The notes: generated by a model not told the origin, from the letters alone. A stretch of DNA of 64,000 nucleotides from Shinella sp032095155 (GCF_049199905.1 NZ_JBLZPK010000024.1:99684-163683); one strand, 5' to 3'; shown: positions 10,104-18,952, counted from the first letter of the stretch. Numbers and translations are program-made.

Positions 10104-10906
10104 TCCCTGATCCGGTCGAGGAAGCGCAAGACGGCGGCGTTGAACAATGTCGGCCGTTGCAGCGGTGCGAAATGGCTGACGCCGGGCAGGGTGGTCAGTG
10201 TGGCCTGCGGGATGGTTGCCGAGAGATAGGCGGCGTGTTCTGGCCGGATGAACTCGTCGTGTTCGCCGAGCACGATGGCGACGGGAACCGTGATCCCGGC
10301 AAGGTCCGCTGCGGTGTAGTTCGGCTCGGTCTGCATCATCCGGGAAACGTCCGCGACAAAGCTGTCGAAGGCATCGGGCGTCGCGGACACGGCCTGATAG
10401 TCCAGCCGGTGCCGGTGGAAACAGCGGTCGAGCAAGGGTGTCGGCTGGAAATCGAGCGTGCCGCTCGGGTCCATGTTGCAGGCAAAGAAAAAGACGCCGC
10501 TGACGCGCTCCGGATGCCGGTCGGCGAGGATCAGCGCCGTGCAGGCGCCGTCGCTCCAGCCGACGAGGCTGGCCTTGTCGATTTTAAGATGATCCATTAC
10601 CGCCAGCACGTCGCCGGCCATGCGGACATAGCTAAACGGCTCCGCATCGCGGGTGCTGCGCCCGTGGCCGCGGCTGTCGATGACGACCACCGTCCTGCCC
10701 GCCGCGACAAGTGCGGGCACCTGGTTACCCCAGTTCCCGGCATGGCCGAGGCCGCCGTGCAGCAGAATGACAGCCGGCCCGGCGCCGAAGGCGGCATGCC
10801 AGATCCGCGCGCCGTCGTTTTCGACATGGCCTTCCACCCGAGGCACCGGCAGCAGCGGCGCACCGTCCCGTTCGAAAGAGATGAGGTCGTCGTCGGTCTT
10901 CGGCAT
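10100..10906 (-). CDS. Alpha/beta hydrolase
   Basis: A 268-residue alpha/beta-fold hydrolase. It shows the oxyanion HGGLGHAGNW, IDSRGHGRS, the nucleophile elbow GWSDGA (Ser), an acid-region VLGEHDEF and the catalytic His in GVSHFAPLQRP. The start at 10906 has GGGAGGAG eight bases upstream; the frame is open further upstream, but that part is not protein-like. Its stop overlaps the GMC gene stop by four bases in a convergent arrangement. It resembles haloperoxidase/lactonase-type esterases, and the substrate is not predictable. Confidence 0.88.
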   Translation of the reverse strand: MPKTDDDLISFERDGAPLLPVPRVEGHVENDGARIWHAAFGAGPAVILLHGGLGHAGNWGNQVPALVAAGRTVVVIDSRGHGRSTRDAEPFSYVRMAGDVLAVMDHLKIDKASLVGWSDGACTALILADRHPERVSGVFFFACNMDPSGTLDFQPTPLLDRCFHRHRLDYQAVSATPDAFDSFVADVSRMMQTEPNYTAADLAGITVPVAIVLGEHDEFIRPEHAAYLSATIPQATLTTLPGVSHFAPLQRPTLFNAAVLRFLDRIRD

Positions 10907-11076
10907 CGGTTTCTCCTCCCGCTTTCGCCAAGGACGCACGGTCCGGCCGTCTTGCGACATCGTCCGATGAAAAATCTGCGGTGAGCCAGTCGCGAAATCC
11001 TGCCCGGAGCAGCGCGGCATTTGCATAGCTGCATTGCACAATAAATGTTTTCCAAGCGGTCAAAAAGTGGGCATAG

Positions 11077-11196
11077 TGCACGCAGTTGATGCACATGGCG
11101 GTTTTCCTCCCAGTGCCGCCGCGTCAGCTGTTCCCCTCTGGAGGTTTTTAACCTTCACACTTCAATGGGCCGCGATTTCGCTGGCCCATTTTTTTT
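11077..11196 (+). ncRNA. Candidate trans-acting sRNA with anti-Shine-Dalgarno loop (cuckoo/alpha-r14-like)
   Basis: In a 553-bp gene-free stretch, a hairpin GGCGG (11097-11101) / CCGCC (11116-11120) exposes a pyrimidine loop containing CCTCCC, complementary to ribosome binding sites. A second C-rich segment (TTCCCCTC) follows, and then a strong intrinsic terminator on the same strand. This layout of anti-SD loops plus terminator is known from rhizobial alpha-r14/NfeR1 and Rhodobacter CcsR RNAs. No convincing sigma-70 promoter was found (weak TTCCAA-N16-CATAGT at 11050-11077), so the 5' end is a guess. Confidence 0.4.
11164..11196 (+). terminator. Rho-independent terminator
   Basis: AATGGGCC (11164-11171) pairs with GGCCCATT (11183-11190). 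An inner GCG/CGC extension is included, and the stem runs directly into eight Ts. The T-tract is on the + strand only. No protein gene lies directly upstream on that strand, which supports a separate short transcript. Confidence 0.8.
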
Positions 11197-11459
11197 GCCT
11201 GCATTTGGGATTGTCCGAAAATGACGCGTCCTGAATGGAGCGATAAACTGCAATCTAATGGTTGCATTAGCATTTTCATTACGCTCTTATGCTCCAATCC
11301 CTGCTGCCGACGTGATGGTGCGATGTCCGGATTTCCGGGCGATATCACGGGCAAGGATGCGCATATGAGACGGGTGGGCAAGACGAGGGCGAACGGGACA
11401 AGGCAAAGGCAGACGACCTGCGCCACGGCAGCCGGCGATCCGCAGAACCGGGGTTGTGT
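11197..11459. other. Leader region before the GGDEF-EAL gene, no gene seen
   Basis: No supported coding region is present. The stretch holds an AT-richer part at 11245-11300 with small overlapping inverted repeats (TAATG-GTTG-CATTA around 11257-11270), which may be part of the promoter of the downstream gene. A short open frame crosses it but has no protein-like features. Confidence 0.5.
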
Positions 11460-13472
11460 ATGACACAAGCCCCCAGAACCACGCTGCGCCTCATCGCCGT
11501 CGCCTGGCCTTTCGTCCTCATCGTCCTTCTCCAGACGGCGCTTGCCACATTCAGCCTACAGGTCACGTCGTCGCTGCGGGCCTTCGTCAGCGGCGAAAGT
11601 CTCTGGTCGAAAGGCCAGCATGACGCGCTCTACTATCTCAACCGCTATGCCGAATCCGGCAACCGCTCCTTCGTCGCGCGCTATCACCAGGCGATGGCGA
11701 TACCGATGGGCGACCGCGCGGCGCGGCTGGCGCTCGAGGCGGATCAGCCCGATGTCGGTGCAGCCTTCGAGGGCTTCCTGGCCGGCGGCAACCATCCCGA
11801 CGACATTCCGAACATCATCTGGCTGTTCCGCTATTTCCGCTGGCTGCCGGTCATGGAAGCCTGCATTCGCGACTGGCGCACCGCCGAAGGCGTGTTGATG
11901 CAGCTGCTGCCGATCGGCGAGGGGATCGATACGTCCCGCCACATCAACGAGGCCGACCGGCGCGATATCATCCGCCAGCTCGACGAGATCAATGCGCTGG
12001 TGACGCCCCTGACGAAGCGCTTCTCCGACCGGCTGGGGGAGGGCACGCGGCAGGTACAGACCGTGCTTTTCGTCAGCAACGCCGTCATGGCGCTCGTCTT
12101 CATTCTTTTGACCGTATGGCGGCTCAACAGTTTTCTTGCGCATCGCCGCGATATCGAGGAGCAGCTCTCTCACAATGCCAACCATGACGACCTCACAGGC
12201 CTGCCGAACCGGCGGCTCTTCGAGGAGCGGCTTGCACGCGCGCTGGAGGAACCCGGCAGCCGTCATGCGCTGATGTTCATCGATCTCGACCAGTTCAAGG
12301 CCGTCAACGACAACGGGGGACATGCGGCCGGCGACGCGCTGCTGCGCCGCATCTCACACGATCTCGACAAGGCGATCCGCGGCACGGACCTGCTGGCCCG
12401 TCTGGGTGGCGACGAGTTCGGCATCGTTCTGCCGAACTGCGCGCCGGAAGATGCGCTGCGCATTGGTCTCAGGCTGCGCGAGATTGCCGAGGCGATCGAT
12501 TTTGTCTGGAACGGTCATCGCTATTCGATCAGCGCCAGCATCGGCGTCGTCCATCTCGGCGGCCGCAGTTATACGCTGCAGGAGGCGCTGAGGGCGGCCG
12601 ATATCGCCTGCTACATGGCCAAGGAAAAGGGCCGCAACCGCGTGCATGTCTTCGAGACGACGGACGCGGCGCAGACCCAGTTCACCGCCAATCTCAACTG
12701 GGTGCAGCGCCTGCACCGCGCGCTGGAGGAAGACAGTTTCCGGCTGTTCTCCCAGGAAATCGCGACGATCGACGGCAGCGGCGCGCCGGCCGAACATTGC
12801 GAAATCCTGCTGCGGCTGGAAGAGGAGGGCAAGCTTCTTGCCCCCGGCGCCTTCATTCCGGCGGCCGAGCGTTTCGGCCTGATGCCGGCCCTCGACCGCT
12901 GGGTGGTGCGCCACGCGCTCGATATCATCGGTCGGCGGATGGGGGCCGCGTCCGGCACCTATTCGATCAATCTCAGCGGCCTGACGCTGAAGGACGACAC
13001 GTTCCTGCCTTTCCTGCGCGAGATGTTGCGCCGCAGCCGCGTGCCGGCCAATGTGCTCTGCTTCGAGATCACCGAGACCAGCGCCATCGAGAATCTGGAC
13101 GAGGCCATCGCCTTCATGAACGCCATGCGTGCCATGGGCTGCCGCTTCGCGCTCGACGATTTCGGCGTCGGCATGTCGTCGCTCACCTACCTGAAGCGCC
13201 TGCCGGTGGATTATGTGAAGATCGACGGCAGCTTCGTGCGCGATATGCTGACGGACAAGGCAGACTGGATGACGGTCGAGATGATCAACCAGATCTCGCA
13301 CCTCGCCGGCCGCAAAACGATCGCCGAGTTCGTGGAGAATGCCGATATTCTTACCGCGCTGCGCACCATCGGCGTCGACTACGCCCAAGGCTATTTCCTC
13401 GGCCGGCCGGAGCCCTTTCTGCCGGACGCTTCGGGCACGGTTATCCCCTTGCGTCGCGCCGACGTCGCCTAG
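11460..13472 (+). CDS. Membrane GGDEF-EAL protein (c-di-GMP synthesis/degradation)
   Basis: A 670-residue inner-membrane signalling protein. A transmembrane helix at about residues 9-30, a periplasmic sensor region without a recognisable domain name, and a second helix at about 200-222 precede the cytoplasmic GGDEF and EAL domains. The cyclase motif GGDEF (316-320) is intact, with an RGTD inhibitory site five residues before it. The EAL domain keeps NLSG, FEITET, DDFGVG, VKIDG and AEFVE, but the signature reads EIL at residue 448 (EILLRL), a common functional variant. The ATG at 11460 is preferred over a TTG two codons earlier. Both activities look possible; the balance is unknown. Confidence 0.93.
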   Translation: MTQAPRTTLRLIAVAWPFVLIVLLQTALATFSLQVTSSLRAFVSGESLWSKGQHDALYYLNRYAESGNRSFVARYHQAMAIPMGDRAARLALEADQPDVGAAFEGFLAGGNHPDDIPNIIWLFRYFRWLPVMEACIRDWRTAEGVLMQLLPIGEGIDTSRHINEADRRDIIRQLDEINALVTPLTKRFSDRLGEGTRQVQTVLFVSNAVMALVFILLTVWRLNSFLAHRRDIEEQLSHNANHDDLTGLPNRRLFEERLARALEEPGSRHALMFIDLDQFKAVNDNGGHAAGDALLRRISHDLDKAIRGTDLLARLGGDEFGIVLPNCAPEDALRIGLRLREIAEAIDFVWNGHRYSISASIGVVHLGGRSYTLQEALRAADIACYMAKEKGRNRVHVFETTDAAQTQFTANLNWVQRLHRALEEDSFRLFSQEIATIDGSGAPAEHCEILLRLEEEGKLLAPGAFIPAAERFGLMPALDRWVVRHALDIIGRRMGAASGTYSINLSGLTLKDDTFLPFLREMLRRSRVPANVLCFEITETSAIENLDEAIAFMNAMRAMGCRFALDDFGVGMSSLTYLKRLPVDYVKIDGSFVRDMLTDKADWMTVEMINQISHLAGRKTIAEFVENADILTALRTIGVDYAQGYFLGRPEPFLPDASGTVIPLRRADVA

Positions 13473-13573
13473 ATCGTTTTGGCGTTTCTTCGAAGCGCAG
13501 AAACGATCCAGCTTCTTGTTTTACGCAATTCCGGACGCAAAACCGCTTCGCACTTTTGCTGGAATTGCTCTAA
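13472..13573. repeat. RIME-type intergenic palindromic repeat
   Basis: Two consecutive palindromes fill the gap between convergent genes: GATCGTTT (13472-13479) with AAACGATC (13501-13508), and GCAATTCC (13525-13532) with GGAATTGC (13561-13568). The inner arms of the second are CGCAAAA/TTTTGC. The second palindrome matches, from memory, the mosaic element scattered through Rhizobium, Sinorhizobium and Agrobacterium genomes. It overlaps the stop codons of both flanking genes and probably forms a bidirectional RNA structure. Confidence 0.8.
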
Positions 13574-14229
13574 GCCTGCTCGGCGCGCTCAAGCGCCTTC
13601 AGCATCGTGCGTTCGGCGAGGTTGAGATAGGTCTCCATCTGGGCGGCCGCCTCCGCCGGCTTGCCTTGCTCCAGAAGGGTGACGATCGCGTCGTTCATGT
13701 CGACGAAGGGCGAATGCAGGTGCTCGGGATCGTTGAGGAGCCCGAAGCACAGGCGCAGTTCCGCCGAGATGCGCTCGTAGAATTCGGTGAGCCGCGCGCT
13801 GTCCGAAAGGTCGATGATGGCGGCGTGGAAGATCATGTTGGCACTACCGACGCCGACCCAGTCGCCCGCATCGCGCTTTTTCTGCCCGTTAGCGACGGCT
13901 TCGCGCATCACGCGGATTGCCGGATGCTGCTGCCAGGCCTGGCGCAGCGCGCCGCATTCAAGCATGCGCCGCACCCGGTAGATGTCGATGACCGAGGCCA
14001 TGGAGGGCACGGTGACGAAGACGCCGCGGTTGGCCTCGTGGCGCAAGAGCCCGTCCTTGGTGAGCAGGCGGAAGGCTTCGCGCAGCGAATTGCGCGAGAC
14101 GTCGAAGCGTTCGCTGAAGGCGGCTTCCGACAGACGCTGGCCGGGCGAAAGCTCGCCTGAAATCAGGAGCGTGCGAATGTGCCGCGCCAACCGGTCCGCC
14201 AGCGGCAGGCCTTCTCCGTCTTCCGTCAT
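13570..14229 (-). CDS. GntR-family (FadR/FCD) transcriptional regulator
   Basis: A 219-residue regulator. The winged helix-turn-helix spans about residues 10-75 (SEAAFSERFDVSRNSLREAF, then GLLRHEANRGVFV), followed by an all-helical FCD ligand domain containing FHAAIIDLSDS. GGGGAGAAG precedes the ATG. It is divergent from the NRAMP-like permease and oxoprolinase genes, and a perfect 19-bp palindrome lies over the permease promoter, so it most likely represses that operon. The effector could be 5-oxoproline or a related amide; this is inferred from context. Confidence 0.92.
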   Translation of the reverse strand: MTEDGEGLPLADRLARHIRTLLISGELSPGQRLSEAAFSERFDVSRNSLREAFRLLTKDGLLRHEANRGVFVTVPSMASVIDIYRVRRMLECGALRQAWQQHPAIRVMREAVANGQKKRDAGDWVGVGSANMIFHAAIIDLSDSARLTEFYERISAELRLCFGLLNDPEHLHSPFVDMNDAIVTLLEQGKPAEAAAQMETYLNLAERTMLKALERAEQA

Positions 14230-14376
14230 GCTCTTCTCCCCGCCCGGGCAGATGATGCCCGGTGACCCTCTTTCCCCTCTGCCCTTAGCATGAATGCGGG
14301 GGCGGTGGCGCCGAAAATTGTGGCGAATCCCGTGCTATGTGATTGGTAAAGCGGCGATAATAAGGAACGATATAGA

Positions 14377-14395
14377 AATATTGTTGAACAATATT
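14377..14395. promoter_or_regulatory. Perfect 19-bp palindromic operator (candidate GntR site)
   Basis: AATATTGTTGAACAATATT is an exact inverted repeat around a central G. It abuts and shares two bases with the -35 element TTGACA of the permease promoter, and sits between the divergent regulator and its presumed target. The AT-rich arms contrast sharply with the GC-rich surroundings. Confidence 0.75.
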
Positions 14396-14423
14396 GACAT
14401 TTTTGTGTAGCAGTCCATCATTT
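14394..14423 (+). promoter_or_regulatory. Candidate sigma-70 promoter of the oxoproline operon
   Basis: A consensus -35 TTGACA at 14394-14399 is followed, after 17-18 bases, by a weak -10 (ATCATT or TCATTT, 14417-14423). The permease ATG lies 50 bp further on. The overlap with the palindrome suggests steric repression. Confidence 0.5.
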
Positions 14424-14472
14424 GGGCATGAAACATCCGCGAGGGGCGGGTGCGTGAGAGCGGAGAAATCTC

Positions 14473-15738
14473 ATGGAACGGAATGCAGCAGCACCTGCGG
14501 GCCAGAGCGTGGTCGCGCAGGGCCTCGAAACCGTCAAATCCTATCGCTCGGCGCTTGTCGCCGCGATCTTCCTGATGGCGACCAGCGCCATCGGTCCCGG
14601 TTTCATCACCCAGACGGCGACATTCACGACGAAACTCGGTGCCGCCTTCGCTTTCGGTATCCTCGCTTCCATCATCATCGATTTCGTGGTGCAGCTCAAC
14701 ATCTGGCGCATCGTGACGCTGACGCGCATGCGCGCCTCCGATGTCGCCAACGCGGCGATCCCCGGTTCGGGCTACCTGCTCGCCATTCTCGTCATCGTCG
14801 GTGGCCTGTTCTTCAATATCGGCAATATCGGCGGTACCGGTCTCGGCCTCAATGCCGTCTTCGGGCTGGATCCGAAGATCGGCGGGGCGATCAGCGCCGT
14901 CTTTTCGATCGGCATCTTTCTGTCCAAGCGCGCGGGTCTTGCCGTCGACCGCTTCATCATCTTCGCCGGTATCCTGATGATCGTTCTGACGCTCTATGTC
15001 GCCTTCGTCTCCGGCCCGCCGGTCGGTGACGCGCTGTTCCAGACTTTCCTGCCCGATACGATCGATTTCGCCACGATCACCACCATCGTCGGCGGCACGG
15101 TCGGCGGCTATATCACCTATTCCGGCGCGCACCGCCTGCTTGACCGCGGCATGGTCGGCCAGGAGCACCTGCCGGCCGTTACCCGCGCCGCGCTGACCGG
15201 CATCGCCGTCACCGGCCTGATGCGCTATGTGCTCTTCCTCGCCATTCTGGGCGTCGTTGCCAGCGGCGTGGTCATCGATACGGCAAGTCAGGCGGCAAAC
15301 CCCGCCGCACAGGCCTTCCAGGCAGCCTCCGGCGATTTCGGCCTGCGCCTCTTCGGCATCATCTTCTGGGCCGCCGCCATCACCAGCGTCATCGGTGCGG
15401 CCTATACGTCCGTCTCCTTCATCACGGTCTTCAAGCAGGATATCAGCGAGCGAGCCCGCAATCTCGCGACCGTGGTCTTCATTGCCATCTCGCTCATCTC
15501 CTACCTGCTGATGACCACGCCGCCCGCTGCCATGCTGGTCTTCGTCGGCGGCCTCAACGGTCTCATCCTGCCGATCGGCCTCAGCATCTTCCTCTTCGCC
15601 GCATGGAAGCGCGAGGACCTGATGGGCGGCTATCGTTATCCGCGCTGGCTGCTGGTGCTCGGCGCCCTGGTCTGCGCGCTCACATGGTATATGGGCTACA
15701 AGTCGGCCGGCACGATCTTCGGACTGCTGGGTCTCTAA
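14473..15738 (+). CDS. NRAMP-like permease of the oxoprolinase operon (YcsG type)
   Basis: A 421-residue polytopic membrane protein with about eleven hydrophobic segments and an NRAMP-like first helix region (SAIGPGFITQTATFTTKLGA). Canonical metal transporters have a DPGN motif there; here the equivalent reads GPGF, so metal transport is doubtful. Homologues of this type accompany YcsF/PxpA genes (Bacillus ycsG), where uptake of 5-oxoproline or another small organic acid is suspected. PxpA starts 19 bp downstream. Family placement is confident; the substrate is inferred from context. Confidence 0.85.
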   Translation: MERNAAAPAGQSVVAQGLETVKSYRSALVAAIFLMATSAIGPGFITQTATFTTKLGAAFAFGILASIIIDFVVQLNIWRIVTLTRMRASDVANAAIPGSGYLLAILVIVGGLFFNIGNIGGTGLGLNAVFGLDPKIGGAISAVFSIGIFLSKRAGLAVDRFIIFAGILMIVLTLYVAFVSGPPVGDALFQTFLPDTIDFATITTIVGGTVGGYITYSGAHRLLDRGMVGQEHLPAVTRAALTGIAVTGLMRYVLFLAILGVVASGVVIDTASQAANPAAQAFQAASGDFGLRLFGIIFWAAAITSVIGAAYTSVSFITVFKQDISERARNLATVVFIAISLISYLLMTTPPAAMLVFVGGLNGLILPIGLSIFLFAAWKREDLMGGYRYPRWLLVLGALVCALTWYMGYKSAGTIFGLLGL

Positions 15739-15756
15739 AAGAAGAGGGAGGAAACA

Positions 15757-16524
15757 ATGACAGCGATCGACCTCAACAGCGATCTCGGCGAAAGCTATGG
15801 CGCCTGGCGCATGGGTGACGACGCGGCGATGCTTGCCGTCGTCTCCTCCGCCAACATTGCCTGCGGTTTCCATGCCGGTGATCCGGCCGGCATTTTCCGC
15901 ACGGTGAAGGCGGCGGCTGCAAACGGCGTCGTCATCGGCGCCCATGTTTCCTATCCCGACCGCGTCGGCTTCGGCCGCCGCGATCTCGACGCCACGCCCG
16001 AGGAGCTGATCGCCGACGTCATCTACCAGATCGGCGCGATCAAGGGCGTCGCGGCCGCCGCCGGTACGGTGGTGCGCTACGTCAAGCCGCACGGCGCGCT
16101 CTACAACCGCATCGCCTATGATGCGAAACAGGGGCAGGCGGTCATCGATGGCATCAAGGCGGTGGATTCCTCGCTGATCCTGATGGGCCTTGCCAATGCG
16201 CCCATCCTCGATCTCGCCCGCAAGTCCGGTCTTGCCGTGGTCGCGGAGGCCTTTGCCGACCGCGCCTACACGCCGAAGGGCGAACTCGTTTCCCGTCGTG
16301 AAGCCGGCTCCGTGCTGCATGACGAGAAGACGATCGCCGACCGCATGGTGCAGCTCGCCCGCGAGGGCACGCTCGAAGCCATCGACGGCAGCACGATCCG
16401 CATCGAGGCGCAATCGATCTGCGTGCATGGCGACAGCCCCGGTGCCGTTGCCATCGCCCAGGAAATCCGCCGCCGCTTCGAGGCGGAAGGCATCGCCATC
16501 CGCTCCTTCGCCGACAAGGCGTGA
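15757..16524 (+). CDS. pxpA: 5-oxoprolinase subunit PxpA (LamB/YcsF family)
   Basis: A 255-residue member of the LamB/YcsF family. The N-terminal DLNSDLGESYGAWRMGDD, SANIACGFHAGDP, IGAHVSYPDRVGFGRR and VKPHGALYN are the diagnostic segments. PxpA works with PxpB and PxpC in ATP-dependent opening of 5-oxoproline (pyroglutamate) to glutamate in the cytoplasm. The gene follows GAGGGAGGAAAC and is ten bases from the DUF1445 gene, with PxpBC next. Length and motifs are complete. Confidence 0.94.
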   Translation: MTAIDLNSDLGESYGAWRMGDDAAMLAVVSSANIACGFHAGDPAGIFRTVKAAAANGVVIGAHVSYPDRVGFGRRDLDATPEELIADVIYQIGAIKGVAAAAGTVVRYVKPHGALYNRIAYDAKQGQAVIDGIKAVDSSLILMGLANAPILDLARKSGLAVVAEAFADRAYTPKGELVSRREAGSVLHDEKTIADRMVQLAREGTLEAIDGSTIRIEAQSICVHGDSPGAVAIAQEIRRRFEAEGIAIRSFADKA

Positions 16525-16533
16525 GGTGCGGCC

Positions 16534-17343
16534 ATGACGCTTCCGACCGACTATCTCGACCACGTTGATGCTTCAGCCGCTCACCGGGCGAGGACTACTT
16601 ATAGAAGTGGGTTCGTCGCGCCCACCTCGGGCATCGCGCCGGGCTTCACCCAGGCCAACATGATCGTGCTGCCGCGCGACTGGGCCTTCGATTTCCTGCT
16701 CTATGCGCAGCGCAATCCGAAACCCTGCCCGGTGCTCGACGTCTCCGATCCGGGCTCGCCGACGACGCTTCTGGCGCCCGGTGCGGACCTGCGCACCGAC
16801 CTGCCGCTCTACCGCATCTGGCGCGACGGCAAGCTTGCCGAGGAAACGCCTGACGCCACCGCCGCCTGGGCGGAGCGTGACGACCTCGTCGCCTTCCTGA
16901 TCGGCTGCTCCTTCACCTTCGAGACACCGATGGTCGAGGCGGGCATCGAGATCCGCCACATGACGGACAAGAGCAATGTGCCGATGTACCTGACCAGCAC
17001 GGCCTGCCGTCCGGCGGGCCGGTTGAAGGGCAACATGGTGGTCTCCATGCGGCCGATCCCGGCCTCGCGCGTTGCCGATGCCGCCACGATTTCCGGCCGC
17101 TTTCCCGCAGTGCATGGCGCGCCTGTGCATGTCGGTTCGCCCGAAGACATCGGCATCGCCGATCTCGCGAAGCCCGATTTCGGCGATGCGGTGCGCATCG
17201 AGCCCGGCGAAGTGCCGGTGTTCTGGGCCTGCGGCGTCACCCCGCAGGCGGCCGTGATGGCTTCGGGCGTGCCCTTCGCCATCACCCATGCGCCGGGCTA
17301 CATGTTCATCACCGATATTCCCGATTCCGCCTATCACGCGTGA
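16534..17343 (+). CDS. DUF1445 family protein (YcsI-like putative hydro-lyase)
   Basis: A 269-residue member of the YcsI/DUF1445 family, which has no firmly established reaction. The segments GFTQANMIVLPRDWAFDFLL, the mid-protein FLIGCSFTFE and the MYLTSTACRPAGRLKGNMVV block are characteristic. The family recurs beside oxoprolinase genes. It has been labelled a hydro-lyase and shows a link to D-glutamate cyclase-type chemistry, which would produce 5-oxo-D-proline. That would fit this operon but is an inference. It is complete and in tight spacing with both neighbours. Confidence 0.88.
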   Translation: MTLPTDYLDHVDASAAHRARTTYRSGFVAPTSGIAPGFTQANMIVLPRDWAFDFLLYAQRNPKPCPVLDVSDPGSPTTLLAPGADLRTDLPLYRIWRDGKLAEETPDATAAWAERDDLVAFLIGCSFTFETPMVEAGIEIRHMTDKSNVPMYLTSTACRPAGRLKGNMVVSMRPIPASRVADAATISGRFPAVHGAPVHVGSPEDIGIADLAKPDFGDAVRIEPGEVPVFWACGVTPQAAVMASGVPFAITHAPGYMFITDIPDSAYHA

Positions 17344-17350
17344 GGGTTCG

Positions 17351-18943
17351 ATGCGTTTTCTACCCGTCAGCCTGACCACCATCCTCGTCGAGCTTGTCGA
17401 TCTCGACGAGACGCTTGCCCTTTTCGCCTCCTTGCAGGCTGATCCGATCGACGGCATCGAAGAAATGGTGCCGGCCGCCCGCACGCTGATGATCCGCTTC
17501 CGCCCGGAAAAAGTCTCATCTTCGGATATCGCGGCAGGCATCGCCACCCGCGATCTTTCGGCGAAGATCGCGCCCTCTGAGCATCTAGTGGAAATCCCCG
17601 TGCGCTATGACGGCGAGGACCTTGGCGACGTCGCTGATCTGACCGGCCTCAGCGTCGAAGAGGTCATCCGCCGCCACACCGAAAGCGAATTCACCGTCGC
17701 CTTCTGCGGCTTCGCGCCGGGCTTCGGCTATCTCGTCGGCGGCGATGCCGCGCTGCATGTGCCGCGCCGCAAAAGCCCGCGCACTCGCATTCCGGCCGGT
17801 TCCGTGGCGCTGGCCGGCGCCTTCAGCGGCGTCTATCCGCAGGCGAGCCCCGGCGGTTGGCAGATTATCGGCACCACGCCCGTCAAGATGTGGGATATCG
17901 ACCGCGATCCCGGCGCGCTGTTCCAGCCCGGCTACCGCGTGCGCTTTTTCGACATGGCGAAGGCGGGCAAGCCCGTCAGCATCCCCGAGCCGGCCGCCCG
18001 CGCGAAGTGCGCTGTCGCAGCCGACGATCCACAGTTCAAGGTGCTCGCCGCGCCGATGCCTGCGGTCTTTCAGGATCTCGGCCGCTTCGGCCAGACCGGG
18101 CAGGGCGTCTCCGCCTCCGGTGCGCTTGATCGTGGCGCCTTCAATGCGGCAAACCGCATCGTCGGCAATCCGGCCAACACGCCGGCCCTTGAACTGACCC
18201 TCGGCGGCTTCTCCTTCGAGAGCAACGGGCGCGCAGTGATCGGACTTGCCGGTGCACCCTGTCCGGTGACGGTGCGCGATACTTCCGGCCGCAATCGGGA
18301 TTTTCAGACCTGGCACCCGATTGCGCTGGAAGCCGGCGACGTCGTCACCATCGGCCATCCGAAGACCGGCATGCGGTCCTATCTCGCCGTGCGCGGCGGT
18401 TTCGACATTGCCCCGGTTCTTGGCAGCGCGGCGACCGATACGCTTGCCGTCGTCGGCCCGGAGCCGGTCACATCGGGAACGGTGCTGGCGCTGAAGGGTC
18501 GCAACGAGGGGCTTGCCAGCGTCTCCACCGATGAAATCCCGGCCTTCGACGCGCCGTCCGCAAGCGACGTGGTGACGCTCGACGTGGTGCTTGGCCCGCG
18601 CACGGATTGGTTCACGCAGAAGGGGCTGGAAACGCTGACGAGCCAGCTCTGGCAGGTCACGCCGCAATCGAGCCGCGTCGGCATCCGCCTTGCCGGAGAG
18701 GTACCGCTGGAGCGCAGGGATAGCGCCGAATTGCCGAGCGAAGGCACGGCGACGGGTGCGATCCAGGTGCCGCACAGCGGCCAGCCGGTGCTCTTCCTCG
18801 CCGACCATCCGTTGACCGGCGGTTATCCCGTCATCGGCGCGGTCGCCGAATATCATCTCGATCTGGCCGGCCAGATCCCCATCAACGCAAAGATCCGTTT
18901 CCGCCCGATCGGCCCCTTCGCCGATATCGCCGCAAGCCGCTAG
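17351..18943 (+). CDS. Fused 5-oxoprolinase subunits PxpB-PxpC (KipI-KipA)
   Basis: A 530-residue fusion. The first 205 residues or so are PxpB/KipI-like (FCGFAPGFGYLVGG and PGGWQIIGTT). From about residue 235 to the end is PxpC/KipA-like (FQDLGRFGQTGQG, SGALDRGAFNAANRIVGN, and late VLFLADHPLTGGYPVIG). In most bacteria these are two genes. The ATG at 17351 follows GAGGG and lies eight bases after the DUF1445 stop; an upstream in-frame ATG inside that gene is unlikely. These domains are also homologous to the carboxyltransferase part of urea carboxylase, which matters because a biotin carboxylase follows. Confidence 0.92.
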   Translation: MRFLPVSLTTILVELVDLDETLALFASLQADPIDGIEEMVPAARTLMIRFRPEKVSSSDIAAGIATRDLSAKIAPSEHLVEIPVRYDGEDLGDVADLTGLSVEEVIRRHTESEFTVAFCGFAPGFGYLVGGDAALHVPRRKSPRTRIPAGSVALAGAFSGVYPQASPGGWQIIGTTPVKMWDIDRDPGALFQPGYRVRFFDMAKAGKPVSIPEPAARAKCAVAADDPQFKVLAAPMPAVFQDLGRFGQTGQGVSASGALDRGAFNAANRIVGNPANTPALELTLGGFSFESNGRAVIGLAGAPCPVTVRDTSGRNRDFQTWHPIALEAGDVVTIGHPKTGMRSYLAVRGGFDIAPVLGSAATDTLAVVGPEPVTSGTVLALKGRNEGLASVSTDEIPAFDAPSASDVVTLDVVLGPRTDWFTQKGLETLTSQLWQVTPQSSRVGIRLAGEVPLERRDSAELPSEGTATGAIQVPHSGQPVLFLADHPLTGGYPVIGAVAEYHLDLAGQIPINAKIRFRPIGPFADIAASR

Positions 18944-18952
18944 GAGAGCGCC

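Noticed and set aside
11221..11463. Short 80-codon frame before the GGDEF-EAL gene
   Set aside because: It has no ribosome binding site, no protein-like composition, and overlaps the regulatory region.
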